A stretch of DNA of 64,000 bases from Clostridiales bacterium (lineage in GTDB: Bacteria; Bacillota; Clostridia; Oscillospirales; Oscillospiraceae). Positions 1 through 7,000 of this stretch are shown piece after piece (the first letter of the stretch is position 1; each line of letters starts with the position of its first letter). The stretch is taken from positions 1-64,000 of the forward strand of contig JALERU010000058.1 of the NCBI GenBank assembly GCA_022764045.1, given 5' to 3'. The translations under genes and the position numbers were made by a program. Under the pieces are notes generated by a model that saw nothing but the letters and a program-made list of their open reading frames with translations, did not search any database and was not told where the DNA came from.

Positions 1-268
1 AGGCAATCTTTTCACCAAAGGCTGCATAGGCGAAGGCAGAGCCGCCGCCGGCAACGGGAAGCATAGGAACCAGCTCAGCGTAAACCAAGCCGAAGGGGAC
101 CATGACCAGCAGGCAGAGCAGATAGCCGATGGCCGCGGGGATAGGGCCGCCGGAGCTGGCCATCCAGCCGTTGATGGAAACGGCCCAGCCAACGCCGACG
201 ATGGCGCCGAAACCGATACAGAAGAAGTCAAGAGCGCCTACGCCTTTTTTTTCAGGATTATTACTCAT
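1..268 (-). CDS. APC-family amino acid/polyamine permease (N-terminal part)
   Basis: Only the first 89 codons are in the window; the gene continues beyond base 1. The start is the ATG at 268, preceded by an AGGT-type ribosome binding site. The protein opens with a short polar leader (MSNNPEKKG) followed by FFCIGFGAIVGVGWAV, the glycine-rich first membrane helix typical of the amino acid-polyamine-organocation family, where the unwound helix binds the substrate amino group. A second helix follows (AIGYLLCLLVMVPFGLVYAEL), then a glycine-rich turn (PVAGGGSAF) also typical of the family. Its promoter is visible at 447-475, giving a leader of about 170 bases. The substrate cannot be told from this fragment. 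Confidence 0.75.
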   Translation of the reverse strand, partial: MSNNPEKKGVGALDFFCIGFGAIVGVGWAVSINGWMASSGGPIPAAIGYLLCLLVMVPFGLVYAELVPMLPVAGGGSAFAYAAFGEKIA

Positions 269-287
269 ACTTACCTCGTTTCTTGTG

Positions 288-310
288 TGCCGCGCTCCAC
301 AGCGCGGCAT
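288..310 (-). other. Stem-loop in the permease leader
   Basis: A perfect 9-bp stem (TGCCGCGCT/AGCGCGGCA) with a 4-base loop sits about 20 bases before the permease start codon on the same transcript. It has no T-run, so it is not a terminator. It could influence translation, but no riboswitch family was recognised. Confidence 0.4.
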
Positions 311-446
311 GATCGTTCTCTCGTCTTATCAATAGATCAGATGGTGTTGATATTCTCCTTGCTTTTTTCGATAGAAAGCCCCCTTCCGGCGTTACCCTTT
401 CTCCACTTGGAGAAAAGGAACAAAAAATGAGGTATGGATCGATATC

Positions 447-475
447 ATTATAGAAAAAATCACCACCTCTGTAAA
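447..475 (-). promoter_or_regulatory. Sigma-70-type promoter of the APC permease
   Basis: On the minus strand TTTACA (475-470) and TATAAT (452-447) are separated by exactly 17 bases. The -35 box overlaps a 13-base motif, TGTAAAATTGAGA (470-482 on the plus strand), which recurs at 789-801 over the -35 box of the neighbouring minus-strand transcript. That suggests shared control, possibly by the adjacent LysR protein. Confidence 0.65.
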
Positions 476-547
476 ATTGAGAATCCTTATAGATCTATAA
501 GAAAATTTTTTGGGCGGGATTGGTTCTAAAGAGACAGGGGGCGGGGA

Positions 548-759
548 CAAAAAGACGGCAGGCAACCACAAAGGTAGCTGCCTGCCGAGTATGAGTCATC
601 AGGGAAAGAAAAAATCCAGCGGAGAGGGGTTTGCCTTGCCGGCTCTCCCGCCCGGGAAGAGGCACGGCGCTGCCTGGAAGAAATGGGCGGACAGAGGACC
701 CTTTTGCCGACGAGGCGGACGGCCAAGGGTCCGGACCGAAGGATTGATGCCTCCCGACA
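548..759 (-). ncRNA. Candidate structured non-coding RNA of about 210 nt
   Basis: A minus-strand promoter (TTTACA 794-789, 17-base spacer, TATACT 771-766) would start a transcript near 759. It would end at a strong intrinsic terminator (stem 556-564 with 579-587, followed by a T-run on the minus strand). Between them there is no convincing reading frame, but there are strong stems: GGACCCTT pairs with AAGGGTCC around an inner GCCG/CGGC hairpin, and a CTCTTCCCG/CGGGAGAG stem lies downstream. Size and layout resemble an independent small RNA or a terminated leader of the permease 280 bases further on. No known family (6S, T-box, SRP) was recognised. Confidence 0.45.
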
Positions 760-765
760 GAATAT

Positions 766-801
766 AGTATAAACCTTTGGAGCATCATTGTAAAATTGAG
801 A
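766..801 (-). promoter_or_regulatory. Promoter of the candidate RNA with repeated 13-mer
   Basis: TTTACA and TATACT are spaced by 17 bases on the minus strand. The plus-strand 13-mer TGTAAAATTGAGA (789-801) covers the -35 region and is identical to the copy at 470-482. Confidence 0.55.
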
Positions 802-841
802 GGTTCTATGCTGGTATTCAAATATTTTTTCACAAAACCAC

Positions 842-871
842 TTTACTAATATCCATTTTCTGTGATAAAAT
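842..871 (+). promoter_or_regulatory. Probable promoter of the LysR gene
   Basis: TTTACT (842-847) and TAAAAT (866-871) are separated by 18 bases in an AT-rich stretch directly upstream of the LysR start. It is divergent from the minus-strand transcript starting near 759, a layout common for LysR regulators and their targets. Confidence 0.45.
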
Positions 872-902
872 GGAAAATAAAGGAGAGTTTAGGGGTGAGA
901 GA

Positions 903-1811
903 ATGGGACGGTATTTGCCTGTGATCAAAACCGCCGAGTGCGGCAGTTTGACCCGCGCGGCTCACGCCCTGGGCTATACCCAGCCCAGCCTTGGCTACAT
1001 TATCAACAACATTGAAAATGAACTTGGCGTGAAAATGTTTTATCGAAACCAGCGGGGCATGACCCTCACCGAAACCGGGGAGAGCCTGCTGAAAATCATG
1101 CGCGAGATTGAGGACATGGAAAGCCACCTGATGGAAGTGGCCCGCATCAGCCGCTGGGAAATGCTGCGGGTGGGGGTCTTCCCCAGTGTGGCCTCCCAGT
1201 GGGTTCCGGAGATTTTGAAGGAATTTTATGAGACCTATCCCAAGGTGGTGGTCAAGCTGGAGCACTCCATGAACGATCTGGCGGGAGAGCTGAGCGTGAA
1301 GGAGCACAAGCTGGACTGCTGCTTTACCTCGGGCCCCTGCCCGCCGGGCATGGAGAGCTTCCCCCTCTATGAAGACCCCTATTACCTGGTGGTCTCAGAA
1401 GACCACGAGATCGCGGCCCTGGACCAGGTTTCCATGTGGGACCTGGGCGACGAGCTCTATTTTGTCCCGTCCCGGGAGAGCTTCGACATCAGCAACACCG
1501 GCTATGAGGTGGAGCAGCTCTTTGACAAGGAGAAGATCGAGCGGCTGGATTTCCAGCCCCAGGAGAACCAGACCACCATCGCCATGGTGGAAAAGGGCCT
1601 GGGCGCCACCATTCTCCCCGGCTTAACCCTCCGGGGTCTGATTGAGGGACGGAAGGTCAAGGTCATCCCCCTTAAGGAGGAGCTCACCCGGACCATCAGC
1701 CTCCTCTGCCCCCGGGAGCTGGAACGCTCCCAACTGACCAACGTATTTCTCCGCATCGCCCAGCGATGGGTAACCCAGTGGAAACAGGAAGAAACGGAAC
1801 AAAGCCCTTGA
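903..1811 (+). CDS. LysR-family transcriptional regulator
   Basis: A 302-residue DNA-binding regulator. The N-terminal winged helix-turn-helix is clear (GSLTRAAHALGYTQPSLGYII, split here as GSLTRAA and TQPSLGY, residues 14-35), followed by the NELGVKMFYRN wing and a LysR substrate-binding domain from about residue 85 to 290. I chose the ATG at 903 because AGGGG lies 7 bases before it. The earlier in-frame ATGs at 777 and 870 fall in promoter sequence and have no ribosome binding site. The start lies a few residues later than in typical family members. The gene is divergent from the minus-strand permease/RNA block, which carries two copies of a 13-mer over -35 boxes, so those are its likely targets. 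The inducer is unknown. Confidence 0.88.
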   Translation: MGRYLPVIKTAECGSLTRAAHALGYTQPSLGYIINNIENELGVKMFYRNQRGMTLTETGESLLKIMREIEDMESHLMEVARISRWEMLRVGVFPSVASQWVPEILKEFYETYPKVVVKLEHSMNDLAGELSVKEHKLDCCFTSGPCPPGMESFPLYEDPYYLVVSEDHEIAALDQVSMWDLGDELYFVPSRESFDISNTGYEVEQLFDKEKIERLDFQPQENQTTIAMVEKGLGATILPGLTLRGLIEGRKVKVIPLKEELTRTISLLCPRELERSQLTNVFLRIAQRWVTQWKQEETEQSP

Positions 1812-1836
1812 GCAAACCGCTCAAGGGCTTTTTGAT
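1801..1836 (+). terminator. Intrinsic terminator after LysR
   Basis: A 13-bp perfect stem (AAAGCCCTTGAGC/GCTCAAGGGCTTT) with a 5-base loop is followed by TTTT and overlaps the end of the LysR gene. The same hairpin, with one loop change, recurs at 26188-26218. Confidence 0.85.
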
Positions 1837-1893
1837 TTCTATGGGGCACGGGCGGCCGGTGTGGCCGAGGGAAACTGTTTTATATCCCTCTCC
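1837..1893 (-). pseudogene. Relic of a polysaccharide deacetylase C-terminus
   Basis: Read on the minus strand this stretch encodes YKTVSLGHTGRPCPIE, closely matching the last residues of the deacetylase fragment ending at 26366 (YNTDFTIDHTGRQCPME). At the DNA level 22 of 24 bases agree over the HTGRxCP region. No other part of the gene is present. It sits next to a hairpin that also has a twin near the deacetylase fragment. Confidence 0.4.
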
Positions 1894-1979
1894 CGGCGCA
1901 TGGTGCAGAACCCCCGGATTTGGCATAGAGGCGGAAAATGGAGTATCATAGGGAAAATAACTCTTGGAGGGAGAACGTC

Positions 1980-2813
1980 ATGTCTGACAGAGTCTTGACC
2001 GAACAGTGCCTAACGGCCTTCCGCCAGCGGCTGCTTGGAGAGGAAAAAAGTCCGGCCACCGTAGAAAAGTACATGCGGGACGCCCGGTCCTTTTGGGCCT
2101 TCACCGGGGGAGATCCAGTAGACAAGGAGCTGATGATGGCCTACAAAGCCAGCCTGCTGGACCGTGGCTATGCGGTTCGCTCGGTGAACTCCATGCTGGC
2201 CAGCCTAAACAGCCTGCTGGCCTTTCTGGGCTGGGAGGACTGCCGGGTGAAGCACCTGAAAACCCAACGCCAAACCTATTGCGCCGAGGACAGGGAACTG
2301 ACCAAGGCCGAGTACCGCCGCCTGCTGGGGGCGGCCACCGGGCAACTGAGCCTGATTTTGCAAACCATCTGTTCCACGGGCATCCGGGTTTCGGAGCTGC
2401 GCTGGTTCACCGTGGAGGCTGTCCGCCGGGGGGAGGTGGTGGTCCGCTGCAAAAGCAAGACCCGCACCATTCTCCTGCCGGGCAAGCTGCGCCGCCGTCT
2501 GCTGGCCTACGCCCGGCGGCGGGGCTATGCCGGGGGTGTCCTCTTCCGGGCCCGGACGGGCCGCCCCCTGGACCGGGGCAACATCTGGCGGCAGATGAAG
2601 CGCCTCTGCGCCGCCGCCCAGGTTCCAGACCAAAAGGTCTTTCCCCATAACCTGCGCAAGCTCTTTGCCAGAACCTTTTACGCCCGGGAGAAGGACATCG
2701 CCAAGCTGGCCGACCTGCTGGGCCACAGCAGCATCGACACCACCCGCATCTATATTATCTCCACCGGCACAGAACACCGGCGAAAGATCGAGAACCTGGG
2801 CCTGGTGGTGTAG
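1980..2813 (+). CDS. Tyrosine recombinase (XerC/D-like), probable promoter invertase
   Basis: A 277-residue site-specific recombinase. The ATG at 1980 is preceded by GGAGGG at the right spacing. The N-terminal SAM-like core-binding domain spans about residues 8-95 (SPATVEKYMRDARSF). The catalytic domain carries the full set of active residues: Arg136 (STGIRVSEL), Lys160 in the beta hairpin (KSKT), His223 and Arg226 (HNLRK), His249 (LLGHSS) and the nucleophile Tyr258 (TTRIYI). The enzyme is short, with no extra DNA-binding arm domain, as in Xer and invertase types rather than ICE integrases. Its stop codon lies 30 bp from a 25-bp inverted repeat whose partner is 242 bp further on, enclosing a promoter aimed at the pilus operon. 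The inference is that it inverts that segment. Confidence 0.9.
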   Translation: MSDRVLTEQCLTAFRQRLLGEEKSPATVEKYMRDARSFWAFTGGDPVDKELMMAYKASLLDRGYAVRSVNSMLASLNSLLAFLGWEDCRVKHLKTQRQTYCAEDRELTKAEYRRLLGAATGQLSLILQTICSTGIRVSELRWFTVEAVRRGEVVVRCKSKTRTILLPGKLRRRLLAYARRRGYAGGVLFRARTGRPLDRGNIWRQMKRLCAAAQVPDQKVFPHNLRKLFARTFYAREKDIAKLADLLGHSSIDTTRIYIISTGTEHRRKIENLGLVV

Positions 2814-2843
2814 TGCCTCTTAAATCGGGGCAGAAAAAAAGCC

Positions 2844-2868
2844 ACATAATTTCCATTACGTTGCAAAA
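2844..2868 (+). repeat. Left inverted repeat of the invertible segment
   Basis: This 25-mer begins ACATAATTTCCATTA and ends GCAAAA. Its reverse complement occurs at 3111-3135 with 23 of 25 bases identical. Each copy is itself partly palindromic (CATAAT-TTCC-ATTA core), as expected for binding by two recombinase protomers. Confidence 0.85.
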
Positions 2869-3110
2869 AAGTGGAACAGCGCCCCAGTAGATCATGGCGG
2901 GATGCAAATTTTTGCGCAACAAAGCAAACACCCCCATATACTTTTGAAAAAAACAAATGTGGGTGCTTTTCTGTTGCCCTTTTCGGAACAACTCCTGTGC
3001 AGTTTTTGGTGCAAATTGACCTGTTTCCCGCGCAATCTCTTGATTTTTTGCTTGGTTTATGCTATGATACACAAAATTCTAAAAAATAAGTATGCTCGGG
3101 TTCGGGGCGG
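2869..3110. promoter_or_regulatory. Putative invertible promoter segment (phase switch)
   Basis: A 242-bp AT-rich, non-coding segment lies between the two 25-bp inverted repeats, directly after a tyrosine recombinase gene. It holds a near-consensus promoter (3040-3068) pointing to the pilus operon in the present orientation, so this assembly shows the ON state. Upstream of that promoter a weak hairpin (about 2921-2969) followed by TTTT may stop read-through from the recombinase. Inversion would turn the promoter away from the operon. Confidence 0.75.
3040..3068 (+). promoter_or_regulatory. Sigma-70-type promoter inside the invertible segment
   Basis: TTGATT (3040-3045), a 17-base spacer and TATGAT (3063-3068) point towards the pilus operon. 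Transcription would begin near 3075, cross the right inverted repeat and reach the first gene at 3194. Confidence 0.8.
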
Positions 3111-3135
3111 TTTTGCTACATAATGGAAATTATGT
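3111..3135 (-). repeat. Right inverted repeat of the invertible segment
   Basis: Inverted partner of 2844-2868 with two mismatches. It contains the perfect palindrome CATAAT-GGAA-ATTATG (3119-3134) and lies 58 bp before the first pilus-operon gene. Confidence 0.85.
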
Positions 3136-3193
3136 CGTATGCCGCCTCCCGCAGCCCGGTCCCACCTGCCCCACACCCATCGGGAGGAGAGTT

Positions 3194-3463
3194 ATGACAG
3201 ATAAGGAGTTACGCCGTCTCAGCCGCCTGCAACTGTTGGAAATGCTGGTGGCCCAAGGCGAGGAAAACCAGCGCCTGAAGGGGGAGCTGGCCGCGGCCCA
3301 AGCCGCCCTGGCAGACCGCAAGCTGGTCCTGGACCAAGCCGGCTCCATTGCCGAGGCGGCCCTGCGGCTGAACGGCGTTTTTGAGGCGGCCGATGCCGCC
3401 GCCCGGCAATACCTGGAAAATGTCCGCCGCCTGGCCCAGGCCCCGGAGGAACAAGACCCATGA
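3194..3463 (+). CDS. Small coiled-coil protein of the pilus operon
   Basis: An 89-residue protein starting at an ATG 4 bases after GGGAGGAGAG; a longer in-frame reading from 3092 would begin inside the invertible segment and is rejected. It has no signal peptide or membrane helix. Residues 4-20 are a basic helix (LRRLSRLQLLEMLVAQ), residues 20-45 have a heptad pattern typical of a coiled coil (EENQRLKGELAAAQAAL), and the rest is alanine-rich helix ending in AARQYLENVRRL. Its last codons overlap the signal peptidase gene (ATGA), so the two are translationally coupled. I recall similar short proteins beside signal peptidases in clostridial pilus operons. The function is unknown; a cytoplasmic scaffold or adaptor for pilin export is a guess. 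Confidence 0.75.
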   Translation: MTDKELRRLSRLQLLEMLVAQGEENQRLKGELAAAQAALADRKLVLDQAGSIAEAALRLNGVFEAADAAARQYLENVRRLAQAPEEQDP

Positions 3464-4062
3464 AACAACAGCACATGTCCCCTCAGGGGCAGGCCACCGC
3501 GCCCCCCAGTTTGGATCAACTGAAAACCGAGCTTGGCAGAGCTCGCTACCAATCCCGTTACCTACGACTTTTGCGCAGCACATTATACACCCTTTTGGTG
3601 GTAGCGGCGGCAGCAGTTCTGGTGGCGGTTTTGTTTTTGCCTGTTTTGCGGATTTACGGCTCCTCCATGACCCCCACCCTGGAGGAGGGAGACGTGGTGG
3701 TTTCCGTCAAGGGCGGCTCTTTCGAGGCCGGCGACCTGGCCTGTTTCTACTTAGGCAACAAGATTTTGGTCAAGCGCTGCGTGGCGCTGCCCGGCCAGTG
3801 GGTGGATATCGACTGGCAGGGTAACGTCACCGTCGATGGCCTGCCTCTGGAGGAGCCCTATTTAACCGAAAAGGCCCTGGGCGAGTGTGACATCACCCTG
3901 CCCTATCAGGTCCCCGACGGGCGATATTTCGTCCTGGGGGACCACCGAGCCACCTCGGTGGACTCCCGCAGCACCGCTGTGGGCTGCGTGGCCGAGGAGC
4001 AGATTGTAGGAAAAATCGTCTTTCGCCTCTGGCCCCTGAGCCGGCTGGGGGGCGTGGACTGA
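3460..4062 (+). CDS. lepB: Signal peptidase I (S26 family), pilus-dedicated
   Basis: A 200-residue membrane protease that removes signal peptides at the outer face of the membrane. A cytoplasmic tail (residues 1-40) precedes one transmembrane helix (about 41-63). The catalytic serine is Ser69 in the SSMTPTL motif and the general base is Lys105 in ILVKRCVALPG. The box with GDHRATSVDSR (about residues 165-176) completes the family signature. It overlaps the preceding coiled-coil gene by 4 bases and is followed closely by the large adhesin, so it most likely processes the adhesin and pilins of this operon. Dedicated signal peptidases (SipA/SpiA-like) are known from streptococcal pilus islands. 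Confidence 0.93.
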   Translation: MKQQHMSPQGQATAPPSLDQLKTELGRARYQSRYLRLLRSTLYTLLVVAAAAVLVAVLFLPVLRIYGSSMTPTLEEGDVVVSVKGGSFEAGDLACFYLGNKILVKRCVALPGQWVDIDWQGNVTVDGLPLEEPYLTEKALGECDITLPYQVPDGRYFVLGDHRATSVDSRSTAVGCVAEEQIVGKIVFRLWPLSRLGGVD

Positions 4063-4092
4063 GTCAGGAAGAAAGGAAGATAGGAGAAGACC

Positions 4093-7000
4093 ATGGGAAG
4101 AGAGAAACTGACCAGCCGAACTGCCGTCCGCTCCCGGGCAGGGGTTTGGAAACGGATTGTTTTTTGCTTGGCCTGCGGCGTGGTGTTCTGCACCACCTAC
4201 GCGCTGATTTTGCCGGCCATCACCCTGGAGAAGACGGAGCTGAAATGCCCCTATATCGTCCATACCCACACCGAGGCCTGCTATGACCCGGCGGCGGCGG
4301 AGCCCAAGAAGCTCCTCTGCGGCCAGGCGGACTTTGTGGTGCACACCCATGGGCCGGAGTGCCGCGACGAAGCGGGGGAGCTGTGCTGCCCCCTGCCCGA
4401 GCGGAAGGTCCATGGGCACGGCCCGGAGTGCTACACCAAGCCCCTGGTCTGCGGCCAGGCGGAGGTGGCGGGCCACACCCACACGGATGCCTGCTATACC
4501 TGGATTGAGAGCCCTGAAGGAGAACAGGTGCAGGGACCCCTGACCTGCGGCGAGGAGGAGACCCCCGGCCACACCCACACCGACGACTGCTATGGCCCGG
4601 AGGAGCTCGCCTGCGGCCAGGAGGAGATCCAGCTCCACACCCATGACGACGGCTGCTATGATTGGACCGAGGGCCCCGACGGGGAGAAGGTCCGGGGCGA
4701 CCTGAACTGCGACAAGCTGGAGGTGCTGGAGCACGTGCACCAGAAGGGGGAAAACGGCTGCTTCCAAACCGTGACCGTGCCCGACACCCCCACCGGCGAC
4801 CCCACCGACCAGCCCACCCAGGGCGACCCGGCCAACCCCGACCAGCCCGCCGACGGTGGAACGGCCTCCGGGGAGCCTGGGGAGCCGCAGCCGACCTGCG
4901 GGAAGAAGGAGCATGTGCATGAGGAAGGTTGCTATGACCATAAAGGTAAATTGATCTGCGAATTGGAAGCGCATACCCATGACACGGAGTGTTACCTGAA
5001 TCAGGAGGAACCTTCTGAGGATTTGTTGGAGAGTGGGGGAGGTAACAAAAACCCGGGAGGGTTTAGTGACAAAACATGGGAAGAGTTGCAAGAGTATAAG
5101 ATTTACCTTGGCACTAAGCAGGGCGATGGAACATGGCTGCTTATGGATGGCGAGGATGAGGAAAGCTCAGAGGTTAAAGCTGTCGTTACACTGCCAGAAG
5201 GTACGCCGGAACCGAAAGGTCACTATCTTTTTATCCGTAAGATCAACCCAAACGAAGGTTTTTATCCAAAGAAAGAAGCTGTGAAGAAAGAGGCAGGCGA
5301 AATCAACGGGTACCAGTGCTACACCATTCGCTGGATAGGTGAAAAGAAGGTTGATGACGGGAAACCTGCGTTAGATATGAAACCTCTGAATTCTGGGCTG
5401 CCGGAGGGTGAAGCTGCGACGGTCGAGATCACATATCTGAAAGAGGGTGCACGGCTGCCCGGCCCGGCAGGCGGGCGCAAGCTGTTGATCTACAACAGCA
5501 ATGATAACGACTCGTTGCAGGATAAAGTGGCCGACACGGTAAAGAATGTGCAGGTGGAGGGCGACTTTTATAAAAGTTTCACCTTTAGCACCATCAACGC
5601 CGGCCCCTATGTTTTCGTCAGCAAGAAGCTGGAAAAAGGGTATATCCAGGCCCTTTCCATCAGCAATATGGTAGACGGCTCCGCTCCCTTTGACAAGACC
5701 GGCGATTTAGTGAACGGCCAGGTCGGCCAGATTGACAAACCCGGTAACGACAGCGGCCCGAGCAACCACGTGGTCCGCTCCTACGATACGATCCAGTATA
5801 CCCTTGCGGCCACCTTTGGCGCCCGGGAAGAAGGCGTTACGCAGGAAACCGTCAAGATGTACTTTGAGCTGACGCTGAGCAAGTCGGCCACCGCCGCCCG
5901 GTTCGACACCAGCAAGATGCTTTGGCTGGGTGAGAAATACAGCGTTGAGTACCTGAGCGAGAGCGGTAACGTGATCATGATTATGGCGCATAACGGGAAA
6001 TATTACGCGCCGCAGAAAAATGAGGACGACACGGTAAAACGCGATGAAAACGGCTTTGCGCAGCCGGATATGACCCACGAACTCAAAATCAACGCATATT
6101 TGAGCGGCAGCACGGCGGGTCGAGACAGCTATAAGGTAAGCGAGGGCAGCATTGCCCGGCAGCGTCTGGTGGGATGGACAGAGCTGCAGGCCAAGGAGGG
6201 CGAGAACATTCTGAGTGGCACCCAGAGTTTTGCCGCCGCAGTGCAGGTGCGCAACGCCGACAACGGGGAGTTCTTTGCTCCCACCTTCCGTCTGTGGCTG
6301 GAAGGCAACGAGGACAACTACGGCCCGGAGACGCGGAATAGTGAAGGGTCGCTGACTCCCGCCACGCCGGAGCCCGGCAACAAGGTGGATATATTAAATG
6401 ATGACAATCATAAGAAACATCAGGTCACCGTTTCCGCCGGCACCAACTTCAATGTCCGGCTGGGTAAAAACGGCGACATGAGCTACAAGAACTGGTTTGA
6501 CTTCTCCACGGGCAACGTGGTGAAGGAACCCGACCGCGCAGAGCTGGAGCACCTTGCCGCGTTTGAGGAAAACCGCGGTAAATCCAACCCCGCCGAGTTC
6601 ACAGAGAGCGGGGAGCCGCTGGATGCGGGAACCCAAGCAAAATACCAGAACTACCGCTACGGCCGCATCACCTGCTACGGCATCACCCTCCAGCTCTACA
6701 ATGACACCGACAACAATCCAGACGCGAACCGCGCCTCCAAGGGGCTGAAGGGCTTCTCCCTGCCGGTCGGCGACATCACCTTCGACCTGAATTTCCGGTC
6801 GGCGGCGGCAAAGGGCAGTACCTCTCTGGATGATACCGGCGCGTACCCGGCCATCCTGTGGGACTACAACGAGAACGTGCCAGCCAACAGCTCCTACTCC
6901 TACAGCTATGTGGACCCGGGCCGGGGTAAACTTATCACGCCCAATAATGGCCTTGGCAACGGCGGGCGCAACCTCTACTGGGACGGAGAAACGCGCTCCC

